Assembly: GCF_001044235.1 (NCBI RefSeq)
Contig: NZ_JYNL01000009.1
Span: forward strand, 124,001-188,000
DNA: 64,000 nt
Source of the DNA: Mycolicibacterium chlorophenolicum
GTDB lineage: Bacteria; Actinomycetota; Actinomycetes; Mycobacteriales; Mycobacteriaceae
Direction of reading: 5' to 3'
Made by a program: the position numbers and the translations under genes
Notes under the pieces: model-generated
Seen by the model: only the letters and a program-made list of their open reading frames with translations
Told to the model about the DNA's origin: nothing
Databases searched by the model: none
Shown: positions 16,731-25,263 of the stretch, in pieces
Layout of the letters: each line of letters starts with the position of its first letter
Numbering within the stretch: position 1 is the stretch's first letter

Positions 16731-17547
16731 GGTAGGAGCGGTCCCAGCGGGTGAGGTAGCGGCCGAAGCGGGCGAGAAGCCCATCGGTGGCCTTTCCGAG
16801 AATGCCGATTGCGAGCATTCCGGCGATCATGGCAGCGGGCCGTGCGAAGTTGCGCGAATCCCAGATGAGCCATCCCAACCCGTTAGCCGACGCGATGACC
16901 TCCGCCGCGACCAACAGTGTCCACGACAGCGCCATCGCAACGCGCGCCGATGCGACAATCGACGGAGCCGCCGACGGCAGCAACACCGTCCGCAGCACTG
17001 TCCAGCGCGACTTCTCGTAGAGCTGCGCGACCTCCACGAGATCTTGCGAGGCAGAACGAATCCCCGCAGCGGTCGCCAGGATCAGCGTGGTGGCGGACCC
17101 GATCGCCACCAAGGTCACCTTTGAGAGCTCTCCGATGCCAAACACGATGACCAGCACCGGAATCCACGCCACCGCCGGGACCGGAATCAACGTCAAGGCG
17201 GTGGGCTCCAGGATTTTGGCTGCCAACGGGCTGGTGCCGATCACCGCCCCTGCCAGAATGCCGACCGTGCTGCCGATGGCAAAGCCAATCGCTATGCGGC
17301 GCACACTGACCCACGCGTGCTCGATCAGCGTTCCATCCATCGCCAGCCTGACGAACGCTTCGAGTGAGTCGAGCGGTCCAGCAACGAGCGTGTGCGGCAG
17401 GACGCCGCTGACCACCGCGACGTGCCATGCCACGACCAGTCCGATCGGTACGGCCAGCGCAAGTACGCAGCTTGTCAGACGATCGAAGAACCGCCGGCGT
17501 CGACGGGGCGCATTTGTCGCCACGGGCGCAGTCACCATCATCGTCAT
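16723..17547 (-). CDS. ssuC: Sulfonate ABC transporter permease
   Basis: A 274-residue BPD_transp_1-type permease with about six membrane helices. The EAA-loop region reads EVAQLYEKSRWTVLRTVLLPSAAPSI, and GSATTLILATAAGI and ANGLGWLIW are typical of SsuC/TauC. It overlaps ssuA by four bases (ATGA) and is followed by an overlapping ssuB, so the operon is tightly coupled. Confidence 0.9.
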   Translation of the reverse strand: MTMMVTAPVATNAPRRRRRFFDRLTSCVLALAVPIGLVVAWHVAVVSGVLPHTLVAGPLDSLEAFVRLAMDGTLIEHAWVSVRRIAIGFAIGSTVGILAGAVIGTSPLAAKILEPTALTLIPVPAVAWIPVLVIVFGIGELSKVTLVAIGSATTLILATAAGIRSASQDLVEVAQLYEKSRWTVLRTVLLPSAAPSIVASARVAMALSWTLLVAAEVIASANGLGWLIWDSRNFARPAAMIAGMLAIGILGKATDGLLARFGRYLTRWDRSYRG

Positions 17548-18512
17548 CGCGGAGGTCCGACCAGGTCCTTGACATCGACCTTCTGCTGAATGAAGCCAGC
17601 ATCGGCCAGGAAATCGGCCTTCGCCGGGATGTCGGCAATGACCTCCTGAGTCAGCGTGGCGGTGAAGTCGTGGCGCGGCCAGGCCAATTCGACCACCTCC
17701 GGATCGACCCGAACTTCAGTGGCCACAATCGATTTCGCTTCTGCCGGTGATGCGCGGATGAACTCCTTTGCTTTGCCGATGGCAGCGACCAAAGCGGAGT
17801 AAACGGCCAGTGCATCTTCGGCCAGCCCGGGCCGTGCAACCGCGATGGACTGGATCGCAGCATCGCCTGCCGGTAGCAGCCTGGCGGTCTTCTGGACAAG
17901 CTGCTGCTGCACGAACGGCGGCCACACCGCCCACGCATCCAGGTGACCTGATTCGAACGCCGCCTTCGCGTCCGGCGGGGCCATATCGATCACTTGAATT
18001 AACTTGGGATCGACGCCGGCATCCTTGGCGATCTTGATCAAGGCGTAATGCGACGACGTACCCGCTAACACACCGACGCGCGCTCCGCCCAAATCGGCAG
18101 CGCTCGCGATCTTGCTGTCGATCGGTACGAGGATGTCCTGGACCAGGCTCGCGCCCAGAGCCACAATCCTGCAATGAACTCCCGCCGCCGCGGCGATTAG
18201 AGCCGGCGGCTCGGCCATGAAGACCATGTCGACCCGGTTTGTCGCCAACGCTTCTGTGACGGCTGGCGCCGAGTCGAATTCCACGTAGTCGACTTTCGTG
18301 CCGGCGCCGACGGCGGATTCGAACAACCGTTGCTTGCGCGCGATATAGAACGGTGCGTAATCGACTGCGCTGGCGAAAGTCCCAATCCGGACTGTATCCG
18401 GGGCACCACCGCCCCCGCCACAGCCACCTACGAAGAGCACGAGTGCCACAACAAATCCAATGCGGCCGACCAACCGGGCTAGCCGGCCGCCGCGAACTCG
18501 GAGCGTCGACAT
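17544..18512 (-). CDS. ssuA: Sulfonate-binding lipoprotein of ABC transporter
   Basis: ATG 18512 is chosen because aagggag lies nine bases upstream; the 11-codon longer reading lacks this. The 322-residue product has a lipoprotein signal (LVLFVGGCGGGGG) and a NitT/TauT-type periplasmic-binding domain: VRIGTFASAVDYAPFYIAR, then DMVFMAEPPALIAAAAG, and GARVGVLAGTSSHYAL. It captures alkanesulfonates outside the membrane and passes them to SsuCB. It is the first gene of the operon; no sulfur-regulator site was recognised upstream. Confidence 0.88.
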   Translation of the reverse strand: MSTLRVRGGRLARLVGRIGFVVALVLFVGGCGGGGGAPDTVRIGTFASAVDYAPFYIARKQRLFESAVGAGTKVDYVEFDSAPAVTEALATNRVDMVFMAEPPALIAAAAGVHCRIVALGASLVQDILVPIDSKIASAADLGGARVGVLAGTSSHYALIKIAKDAGVDPKLIQVIDMAPPDAKAAFESGHLDAWAVWPPFVQQQLVQKTARLLPAGDAAIQSIAVARPGLAEDALAVYSALVAAIGKAKEFIRASPAEAKSIVATEVRVDPEVVELAWPRHDFTATLTQEVIADIPAKADFLADAGFIQQKVDVKDLVGPPR

Positions 18513-19765
18513 TCTGCAGACTCCCTTGCTACCAATCTGTCGCACGATAGATATTCCTGGTTATGGATCCATTACGTAGCTGTAGCGCACTCGTATCGCT
18601 GAACCGGATCAACAAGCCCGGCTCCAAGGACTTCAACCCTCCGAGGCAGACGGGTCTGCGCAATCGGGTCTGCGCAATGAACTGCGCCTGCTGGCACCGC
18701 ATTCCCGTCCCGCACAGCGCTCGATGACCTGATAGACGATCCGGCCACGCGGACGTCGCAGTGCGGTGGGTATCGATGTTCTCCTGCATCGTCAGAGTCC
18801 ATGCGCCCACCCGACAACAAACCGTGGCGCCCGCACAATAAGTTTGCAGTTCCTGTTGCGAGCGGCCACCGTTATGATCACCGCGAGTCGAAACCCGGCC
18901 TCGTCCACCGCCCTGCACTGCCCTAGAAATCTGCGGGGTTCGCCACCACAAGCAACACAGACGCCCCTCCCGCAAGCTTGAACAATGTCTTACCGCGGGC
19001 CTACGGAGAAGCGGAAGTAGTCGGGCTGGTATCGACGTTCACCGAGTCGCCCCCAGACACGCCACCACGGCCAGCCCGGCCTGGCTTGCCGGGCGAACGA
19101 CAGCAACAAAAGCGCCAACACCGAGGACAGCATCGGAATCCCGACCGCCGCCTCCTTCAGCTGAGCGCGAACGTCCGCCGTCCGCTGACCATCATCACAG
19201 TGGCTTCGAGTGGGATGCGGTGTGAACAGAACGCCTGTGCCAGTTCGATATCCGAATCGGACGTGCACATCGTGACGGTGACGCCGATGACACGGTGGAT
19301 ACTGGACTTCGCGGCAGCCGCGGTATGGTCTAGCGGCACAAGGAGATTGGTCTCGGAATCGGGATGCCGCGGCGTTGCCCCGTGCAGGGGGGAATAGGCG
19401 ACCACGTTAAAGTCCTTCGCGCCGCGCTCCTGCAGCTGGCCGTCGCCGTTTGCGAACCCGGACGCTCTGTCGCCGTCTTCGACTGCCGAAAAGCCATGCT
19501 GTCTGCAAGATCGGCCTGTCGGCCGCGACCAAACATGCTTACGCCCGCTTGGACACCAGCCCCCTGTGCGACCTCATCCGCTGTTCGTTCAAAAATGTGC
19601 ACGCCGCCAACTCGCCAGCGCCGACGGCACAATCAGCGCATCGCGCCCGACCGCTAAGGATTTTAGGAGCGCCAGTACTTTCGGCCCCAGCAGTCACCAC
19701 CACGGCGGCGACACAGCCGTTGGGCGTGAGGACTTCAGACGGAATCGGCGCCGAAACGATGAAAT
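18513..19765. other. 1.25-kb stretch with no supported gene
   Basis: Open frames here have no recognisable motifs, no good ribosome binding sites and low-complexity translations. A minus-strand frame around 19157-19500 stays open (it includes a VVAYSPL segment) but I could not assign it to a family. The stretch joins the intact ssu operon to a decayed amidohydrolase and is probably degraded DNA. Confidence 0.5.
18651..18678. repeat. 14-bp tandem repeat, two copies
   Basis: cgggtctgcgcaat occurs twice head to tail (18651-18664, 18665-18678) in non-coding DNA upstream of the ssu operon. It looks like a replication-slippage duplication. Confidence 0.8.
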
Positions 19766-20466
19766 TACACCCTTGGGTTCCGCGGTTTTGCGGCCTTGCC
19801 GCTGCAGGACCCGGCCGGGGCGGCGGTCGAGCTGGAACGCTGCGTGCGACAGCTCGGGTTGTCCGGGGCGCTGGTCAATGACTGCATCCACAGACCGGGC
19901 GGACACTGCCTGGATGCACCCGAGTACGACGAGGTTTGGGCCGCCTTGGAAGCGCTGGGCGTAGCGCTGTATCTGCACCCGGGCGCCCCGCCGGCCGATC
20001 GGTGGCATGCCCTGGACGGTCGGCGCGAACTGTATGGCCCGACGGGGAGTTGGGGCGCCGCGGTCAGCGGCCACGCCCTGCGGATACTCTTCGCCGGAGT
20101 TTTCCGACCGCCATCCCTTCGGCCACCCTGATCTTGGGCCACATGGGCGCGTTCTTGCCGTTGCAGCGCAGCAGGCTCGACTCGCGTGTCCGCACCATCC
20201 AACCCGGCACACCGCTCAAGCAACCACCATCGGCCTACATCGGCACCAACATCGTGTTCACCACCAGCGGGGTGTTCTCGCCGGCGACCCTGACCGGGGC
20301 GGTGCTGGAGGTGGGCGCCGATGCTGTCATGTTTTCCGTGGACTACCCGTATGAGTCCTCGCAAGAGGCCGTCGCCCGGCTGCAGCGAACAACGCTCAGT
20401 GCCGGTGACCGGGCAAAGATCGCCCACGCCAACGCCGAACGCATCCTCGCGATCTCAGCCCGTTGA
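19766..20466 (+). pseudogene. Amidohydrolase-2 family decarboxylase remnant (resorcylate-decarboxylase-like)
   Basis: The translation resembles metal-dependent benzoate/resorcylate decarboxylases: GFRGFAALPLQDP, LERCVRQLGLSGALVND, ALGVALYLHPGAP (metal-His region), then ATLILGHMGAFLPLQRSR and DAVMFSVDYPYES. About the first 90 residues of the family are missing; homology begins near 19770. At about 20097-20120 the frame breaks: the FAGVF segment should be followed by a D-R-H-P-S stretch, but this needs two frame changes within about 20 bases. No start codon with a ribosome binding site is present. It is a decayed copy and should not make an active enzyme. Confidence 0.8.
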
Positions 20467-20621
20467 GCCGCACCTATCCATCCAAGACGGTCGCGGCACA
20501 ACAGCGTCGGGTTGGCCGTGGCGTCGCTGCCGATCCGAACCAGCCTCTCGGGTGGGGCCGCCCTGCCGGCGAGCTGACGTCGACTGAGTCGCAGGCTGCT
20601 GGCTGATCAGCGCCGTCGCGC

Positions 20622-21251
20622 CTATGGGTTGCGCCGGTAAGCACTGACGTGCCCGAGCGCCATGTTCAGGGCGAGTTCGACGGGGCGGGCGCTGCGCATG
20701 GTCTGCGCCATCAGCAGACCGCCTTGCAGCGCGCTCATCATTGTCAACGCGAGCTCGGCCGGGTCGGCCTCGGCGGCCAGTTCGCCGTTGTCGCGCATGG
20801 CCACAAAGCCCGCGGACAGATACGATTCCCATTCGGCAAAGCACTGCGCGAGCACGTGTCGCGCAGTCTCGGATCGCTCAGCGAGTTCACCGACCAGCGA
20901 GCCAAGGGGGCAGCCGCCGACACCCTGCCTCGCGCGGGTCATGGCAACGAGGTGATCACACCAGCGCTGCAGACCCTCCCACGACGAGACCTCGCGAAGG
21001 TCGGGCTCCTGGGCGGCGATCACGCGGCCGAGCTGGATGGTGATCACCTCGCGAATGAGCGCGTCCTTGTTGGCGAAGTAGTGATACAGCTGCGACTTGC
21101 TGGTGGCGGTGACGGCCATGACATCGTCCAGGCTGGTTCCGGCCACCCCGTGCTCCTGCACCAGCGACGCCGCCGCCGCGACGATGCGGGCTCTAGTCGC
21201 CGCGCCGCGAGCCGTCAGCCGCGAACCAGCAGGGCCCTCCGTTGACACCAT
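20622..21251 (-). CDS. TetR/AcrR family regulator (second)
   Basis: A 209-residue TetR protein. The DNA-binding domain (about residues 15-65) reads ARIVAAAASLVQEHG, TSLDDVMAVTATSKSQLYHYF and NKDALIREV. The ligand domain contains VGGCPLGSLVGEL and SALQGGLLMAQT, close to the corresponding parts of the first TetR (7914-8594), so the two are paralogues. It is divergent from a peroxiredoxin gene. Two 16-bp palindromes of the form TGGAC-N6-GTCCA lie between the start codons. These are its probable autoregulatory operators. Confidence 0.9.
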   Translation of the reverse strand: MVSTEGPAGSRLTARGAATRARIVAAAASLVQEHGVAGTSLDDVMAVTATSKSQLYHYFANKDALIREVITIQLGRVIAAQEPDLREVSSWEGLQRWCDHLVAMTRARQGVGGCPLGSLVGELAERSETARHVLAQCFAEWESYLSAGFVAMRDNGELAAEADPAELALTMMSALQGGLLMAQTMRSARPVELALNMALGHVSAYRRNP

Positions 21252-21270
21252 GACCGCAGCCTACCGACAC

Positions 21271-21286
21271 TGGACTTGCCAGTCCA
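21271..21286. promoter_or_regulatory. TetR-type operator 1 between TetR and peroxiredoxin
   Basis: TGGACTTGCCAGTCCA, perfect 6-bp arms around TGCC, 20 bases from the TetR start codon and upstream of the divergent peroxiredoxin. Confidence 0.72.
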
Positions 21287-21303
21287 CTCCTATGTCATCA
21301 TGA

Positions 21304-21319
21304 TGGACCGAGTAGTCCA
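21304..21319. promoter_or_regulatory. TetR-type operator 2 between TetR and peroxiredoxin
   Basis: TGGACCGAGTAGTCCA, five of six arm bases paired, exactly 33 bases from operator 1 (about three helical turns), so two dimers could bind on the same face of the DNA. Confidence 0.68.
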
Positions 21320-21342
21320 CCCAACCCCTCGGAAGGATGCCG

Positions 21343-21828
21343 ATGTCCCGACTCGATTATGGTCAGCTGTTTCCCCGGATCGAGGTTCCCGCCGTCGGCG
21401 GCGCCACGATCTCCCTGCCCGGCGATCTCGCCGGGTCCTACGGCGTCATCTTGATCTACCGCGGGTCGTGGTGCCCATACTGCAATGCCCAGCTGGCCGG
21501 GTTCTCCCGCGCGCTCGACACGCTCAGTGAACTCAACGTCAAGGTGATCGCCTTGTCGGTGGATGATGAGCAGACCTCGGCTGCGCTGGTCGCCAAGCAC
21601 AAGCTGCGTTTCCCGGTTGGCCATAGCGCCGACGCCGACGCGATCGCTGCGGCGACGGGTGCCTACGTCAACGACCATCCCCGTTATCTGCAATCGACGG
21701 GCTTCGTGCTGGCACCTGATGGGACGGTGCGGCTCGCGGTGTACTCGAGCGGGGCCATCGGGCGGCTGGTTGCCGACGACGTCATCGGTTTCGTCCGGTA
21801 CCTGTCCGAGCACCCCGACGCGCGATGA
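21343..21828 (+). CDS. Peroxiredoxin (AhpC/TSA, redoxin)
   Basis: ATG 21343 is chosen because ggaagg (21331-21336) is spaced correctly for it and too close to ATG 21337. The product of about 161 residues has the redoxin fold with ILIYRGSWCPYCNAQL (CxxC near residue 48), VIALSVDDEQ, FPVGHSAD and TGFVLAPDGTVRL. The RGSWCPYCN motif matches that of the peroxiredoxin part of the GAF fusion at 11567-12736. It is divergent from a TetR gene with two operators between, so it is probably repressed by that TetR until an inducer is present. Confidence 0.88.
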   Translation: MSRLDYGQLFPRIEVPAVGGATISLPGDLAGSYGVILIYRGSWCPYCNAQLAGFSRALDTLSELNVKVIALSVDDEQTSAALVAKHKLRFPVGHSADADAIAAATGAYVNDHPRYLQSTGFVLAPDGTVRLAVYSSGAIGRLVADDVIGFVRYLSEHPDAR

Positions 21829-21949
21829 GCAACGCCGCACACCGCTGCAGGCCGCTGCCGTGCCGCCAGACCAGCCCGACGGAACACATGCAGCCGAGCC
21901 GCCTGGTGCCCGCCGCCTCTTCCCCGGCCAAGCGGCGCGGGCGGTGAGG

Positions 21950-22372
21950 ATGTCGAGCCCGATCCCGGCCAGCATCCGGGTGCTTATTGACGGACCGAAT
22001 TACGCGCACCTGTCCACAGTTTCGGCCGGCGGTCATCCCCGCAATTGGGTGGTGTGGGTCGCGCGCGAGGACGACAACGTCCTGATCTGCACCCATGCCA
22101 AGGCCCCGAAGGCCAAGGACATGCGCCGCGACCCTCGCGTCGGCCTGTCGATCACCGCGTTCGACAACCCCTACCGGATGGCCGCCCTGCAGGGCAGGGT
22201 CATCGCAGTCCGCGACGACGCCGCCTGCCACTACATGGACCCGATCTCAATCAAATACACCGGCGCCGCCTTCCCGAGCCGCGGCCCCGGACGCGTGTGC
22301 TTTGTCATCGCGATCGACAACGCCAACCAGCACACGCTGGACTTCACCCACAACCCAACGGAAGCCGGATGA
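21950..22372 (+). CDS. PPOX-class (F420/FMN) split-barrel oxidoreductase
   Basis: The real gene starts at ATG 21950 with gtgagg just upstream; the longer open frame overlaps the peroxiredoxin gene in another frame. The 140-residue product has the pyridoxamine-phosphate-oxidase-like split barrel: YAHLSTVSAGGHPRNWVVW, then NVLICTHAKAPKAKDMRRDP and RVGLSITAFDNPYR, and a basic segment as in mycobacterial F420-binding members. These proteins reduce quinones, biliverdin or other substrates with F420H2, so a detoxifying role fits the island. Its 3' end (encoding DFTHNPTEAG) is duplicated before the crotonase gene at 23240-23269. Confidence 0.82.
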   Translation: MSSPIPASIRVLIDGPNYAHLSTVSAGGHPRNWVVWVAREDDNVLICTHAKAPKAKDMRRDPRVGLSITAFDNPYRMAALQGRVIAVRDDAACHYMDPISIKYTGAAFPSRGPGRVCFVIAIDNANQHTLDFTHNPTEAG

Positions 22373-22379
22373 GCACCGC
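22339..22379. repeat. Direct repeat, left copy (3' end of PPOX gene)
   Basis: ggacttcacccacaaccc is identical to 23240-23257, and similarity continues through a stop-start region (ggatgagcacc versus gcgatgagcacc) to about 22379. Copies lie 901 bases apart and flank the peroxiredoxin-like gene. Confidence 0.75.
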
Positions 22380-22544
22380 AACCAAAGCAACACATCGGGG
22401 CAAGACACATCGAAGTGCGGTGTGGCCCTAGCGGAAAGGGGCCGGGTCCGAACGTGGTCGACGACGACGACGCGGGCGTGGACCCTCCGGCCCCCCAACG
22501 AACTCCCCGCCCGGCACACTACGAGCCGACGAGGCGAGTGAACG

Positions 22545-22604
22545 CCCGCCGGCACCGAATTGATCGTCGACGGTGGGCATCTGCTCGCCCGACCTGACCA
22601 TCGG
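22545..22604 (+). pseudogene. Possible SDR C-terminal remnant
   Basis: A short open stretch encodes AGTELIVDGGHLLARPDHR, which resembles the C-terminal cofactor-loop end of short-chain dehydrogenases (TGTxxxVDGG). No upstream SDR sequence is found in frame. The fragment is too short to be sure. Confidence 0.35.
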
Positions 22605-22627
22605 CCCATCAGTAGAAGGAGATCATC

Positions 22628-23209
22628 ATGGCCCGCACGGCCCCAGCACGATCCAAGCGCGTCACTGTCGGCGAGCAGTTCCCCACCCTGCTGCTTAGGG
22701 GACTCAACGACGAACCCGTACAGATTCCCGACCCCACGGGCGCGCTAACGCACCTGCAGTTCCGGCGTTTCGCAGGCTGCCCGGTATGCAATCTGCACCT
22801 GCGCTCGATCAGCGGACGAATCGAGGAGATCAACACCGCAGGCATCCGCGAAGTGGTGGTGTTCCACTCCACCGCCGCCGAGCTGCGCAAATACCAAGAC
22901 GATATGCCCTTTGCGGTGGTCGGCGACCCCGACAAGGATCTCTACCGCCGATTCGGGGTGGAAGCCTCGACAAAAGCCCTCAGACTCGCGGCCTGGCGCG
23001 CGCTGCCCGGCGGATACTGGCACGCCATCAAGACCGCGATCGCCAAACGCCGCTCACCACTGCCCGCCTCACCGACCAACGGCAACCTCGGACTGCCCGC
23101 CGATCTGCTCATCGGGCCCGATGGACGAATCCTCGCCGCCAAGTACGGCAGCCACGCCTACGACCAATGGACGGTGGACGAAATACTCGCCACCGCACGC
23201 CAACAGTGA
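22628..23209 (+). CDS. Peroxiredoxin-like thioredoxin-fold protein (second paralogue)
   Basis: The ATG follows gaaggaga at good spacing. The 193-residue protein is a clear paralogue of the one at 7292-7855: RRFAGCPVCNLHL (CxxC near residue 55), REVVVFHSTAAELR, PFAVVGDPDKDLYR, and the end LPADLLIGPDGRILAAK followed by HAYDQWTVDE. It should reduce peroxides or related oxidants. The gene sits inside a segment flanked by direct repeats derived from the end of the PPOX gene and the start of the crotonase gene. This suggests it was inserted between those two genes. Confidence 0.83.
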   Translation: MARTAPARSKRVTVGEQFPTLLLRGLNDEPVQIPDPTGALTHLQFRRFAGCPVCNLHLRSISGRIEEINTAGIREVVVFHSTAAELRKYQDDMPFAVVGDPDKDLYRRFGVEASTKALRLAAWRALPGGYWHAIKTAIAKRRSPLPASPTNGNLGLPADLLIGPDGRILAAKYGSHAYDQWTVDEILATARQQ

Positions 23210-23239
23210 TCGCCATCAACAACGCCCACCGGGCGCGCA

Positions 23240-23280
23240 GGACTTCACCCACAACCCCAAGGAAACGCGATGAGCACCCA
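23240..23280. repeat. Direct repeat, right copy (before the crotonase start)
   Basis: This copy of the PPOX gene end (encoding DFTHNPKE) runs into the ATG of the crotonase gene at 23270. The left copy runs into a decayed ATGAGCACC start of only 20 codons. Confidence 0.75.
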
Positions 23281-24136
23281 AGCCGACACTTCGCCACGCT
23301 TCAGCGTCACACGCACCACCCCTGCACTGTGGCGGGTCACGTTCGACAACCCGCCCATCAACCTCGTCGACCCGCTGATGGTCGTCGAACTTCACCAACT
23401 CCTCACCGAAATCGAACAAGACCACCACGTTGCCGTCATCGTGTTCGAAAGCGCCAACCCCGACTTCTTCCTTAACCACGTTGACGTCGCAGCCGACCCC
23501 TCACCACTCACGGCGCTGCCCACCGCGCCCTCGCCGTTTCATCACTGGACCAATCTGCTGATCCGGATCAGCAAATTGCCAGCCGTGACGATCAGCGCCA
23601 TCCGCGGCCGAGCGCGTGCCGCCGGCAGCGAGCTAGCGCTGGCCACCGACATCCGCTTCGCCAGCCGCGAACGGGCGATCCTCGGACAATTCGAAGTCGG
23701 CTTCGCCGCCATCCCAGGCGGTGGTCCATCCAGCCGGCTACCCACGATAGTCGGCCGCGGACGGGCCCTGGAGATCCTCCTCGGCGGCCACGATTTCACC
23801 GGTGAGCTGGCCGAGCGCTACGGATACGTCAACAGGGCCATCCCCGATGCCGAATTCGACGCATTCGTCGACGCATTCGCACATCGGGTGTCACGCTTCG
23901 ACCTGCTCGCCCTCGCCGACATCAAACGGTTCGTGAACAACGCGTCACTACCTGCCGACGCGACCCTGCTCTCCGAAATGGACACACTCATCGGGGCCTT
24001 TGCGCGCCCCGCCGCCGCATCGATCATCGCCCAAGCACTCAAAGACGGCTTCCAACAGCCCGGCCCACTCGAGCTCACACTCGGCGACTACATCAACGAC
24101 GTCCGCGCCGCGCCGGGCACACTGCCAACCCGGTGA
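23270..24136 (+). CDS. Enoyl-CoA hydratase/isomerase (crotonase) family protein
   Basis: A 288-residue crotonase-fold protein. The N-terminal strand pair reads LWRVTFDNPPINLVDP, followed by VAVIVFESANPDFFLNHVD. The oxyanion-hole segment is AVTISAIRGRARAAGSELALATDIRFAS, and FEVGFAAIPGGGPSSRLPTIVGR is also conserved. The usual catalytic Glu positions are not obvious, and AAGSELALATD replaces the GGG motif, so the exact reaction is open. The upstream gaaacgcg and the duplicated sequence form its translation start region. It is followed by a convergent IstB-like fragment. Confidence 0.82.
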   Translation: MSTQADTSPRFSVTRTTPALWRVTFDNPPINLVDPLMVVELHQLLTEIEQDHHVAVIVFESANPDFFLNHVDVAADPSPLTALPTAPSPFHHWTNLLIRISKLPAVTISAIRGRARAAGSELALATDIRFASRERAILGQFEVGFAAIPGGGPSSRLPTIVGRGRALEILLGGHDFTGELAERYGYVNRAIPDAEFDAFVDAFAHRVSRFDLLALADIKRFVNNASLPADATLLSEMDTLIGAFARPAAASIIAQALKDGFQQPGPLELTLGDYINDVRAAPGTLPTR

Positions 24137-24149
24137 CCTGTAAGCTCCC

Positions 24150-24294
24150 AGCGGAGATCGAGCATCGCGGCGGGCAGCTTGGGGCTGAGGGTGAAGTCGA
24201 AGTCTTCGAAGGTGTTGTGCTGTTCGAAGCGAGCGCGACCGACTCGCCGTGCCAGGGCCGCGGTCATAGGACTCGGGTGCAAAGGTTTAATCAA
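24150..24294 (-). pseudogene. IstB-like (IS21 helper) fragment
   Basis: A short minus-strand frame encodes RARFEQHNTFEDFDFT followed by SPKLPAAM, resembling the segment just before the ATPase core of IS21-family IstB proteins. It breaks off after about 45 residues, before the Walker A motif, so only a scar remains. No IS ends were found around it. Confidence 0.5.
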
Positions 24295-24327
24295 TAGTGG
24301 AGTACGAAAAGGAGCCGTGACGAGGAG

Positions 24328-25080
24328 CTATGTGACGGCGAGGCCGCCGTCCACGGCGAGAACTTGACCGGTGACCCAGTCCGAACCGGGATCGGTCAGC
24401 TTGATGATCCAGGCTGCGACGTCGTCGGGGACGCCGCGCCGCCCCAGCGGAATGGTTGCCGTCTCCAGGGCTTTGACTTCCTTTATCGCGTCCTCGCTGA
24501 GTCCCATCCTTTCCTTTAGAAATGCCGTTTCGACAGGCCCCGATGCGATCGCATTCACCCGGATGCCTGTGGAGGCCAGTTCAAGCGCCCAGCAGCGCGT
24601 GAGATGCTCGACCGCGGCTTTACTTGCCGCATAGTGAGACAAGCCAGCAGCAGGTTTCGACCCGTATGTACTGGACACATTGATGATGCTGCCGTGTGAT
24701 CGGGCCAGATGCGGAAGGGCCGCCTTAGCCATGAGAGTAGGGCCGATCACGTTGATTCGGAATGTGTTGAATATTGCTTCGATCGAAACGTCGGCGAGCG
24801 CGGCGAGGACGCCCGCTCCGGCGTTGTTCACGATGACGTCTAGGCGCCCCCACCGCGCCATCGCGAAATCGATGGTCCGATAAACGTCGTCAGCATCGCC
24901 AGCATCGGCGACGAGCCCCACGATGGCTCGGTCATCGCGTGCGATGTCGTCGAGTCTGTCCTGTCGGCGGCCGGTGATAAGAACGTTGGCCCCCTGGGCG
25001 GCGTATAGTTTAGCAGCGGCGAGACCGATGCCCGCGGCGCCACCCGTGATGATCACAGTCTTCTCGGAGAATTTCGGCAT
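24328..25080 (-). CDS. Short-chain dehydrogenase/reductase (glucose/ribitol type)
   Basis: The 250-residue product is a classical SDR: VIITGGAAGIGLA (cofactor loop) near residue 9, NNAGAG near residue 87, SSTYG with the catalytic Ser near 139, YAASKAAVEH (Tyr and Lys near 152 and 156), and the C-terminal VTGQVLAVDGG. It probably oxidises or reduces a small alcohol or ketone. The gene is monocistronic. A perfect 12-bp palindrome (ACTTTCGAAAGT) lies 14 bases upstream of the start codon. Confidence 0.9.
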   Translation of the reverse strand: MPKFSEKTVIITGGAAGIGLAAAKLYAAQGANVLITGRRQDRLDDIARDDRAIVGLVADAGDADDVYRTIDFAMARWGRLDVIVNNAGAGVLAALADVSIEAIFNTFRINVIGPTLMAKAALPHLARSHGSIINVSSTYGSKPAAGLSHYAASKAAVEHLTRCWALELASTGIRVNAIASGPVETAFLKERMGLSEDAIKEVKALETATIPLGRRGVPDDVAAWIIKLTDPGSDWVTGQVLAVDGGLAVT

Positions 25081-25093
25081 AATACTTTCCCAT

Positions 25094-25105
25094 ACTTTCG
25101 AAAGT
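25094..25105. promoter_or_regulatory. 12-bp palindrome before an SDR gene
   Basis: ACTTTCGAAAGT is perfectly self-complementary, and a half-copy (tactttcc) lies immediately next to it at 25083-25090. It is unlike the TetR-type sites, so another regulator is expected. Confidence 0.55.
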
Positions 25106-25263
25106 GCAAGTCCAACAACAGACCAAGCGCTGACCCCATGGTCGCGACCCGCGCGGTCGACGAGGTGATGAATGATTCAGTGACCGCAACGTTCTCGCCA
25201 GGGGTCGGCACATGCCTAACCGACCATCGGTTCCTCCATTCCGCACCGTCGACGGATCACGCA

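Noticed and set aside
18529..18975. Minus-strand frame of 148 codons upstream of the ssu operon
   Set aside because: No motif, unnatural composition, overlaps the ssuA leader and contains the 14-bp tandem duplication.
19157..19405. Minus-strand frame encoding VVAYSPL, reminiscent of aldo-keto reductases
   Set aside because: The similarity is limited to a few residues; catalytic residues and following segments of the family are absent.
24088..24294. Stand-alone 68-residue gene
   Set aside because: Only the middle part resembles IstB and the rest is antisense to the end of the crotonase gene; treated as a remnant.
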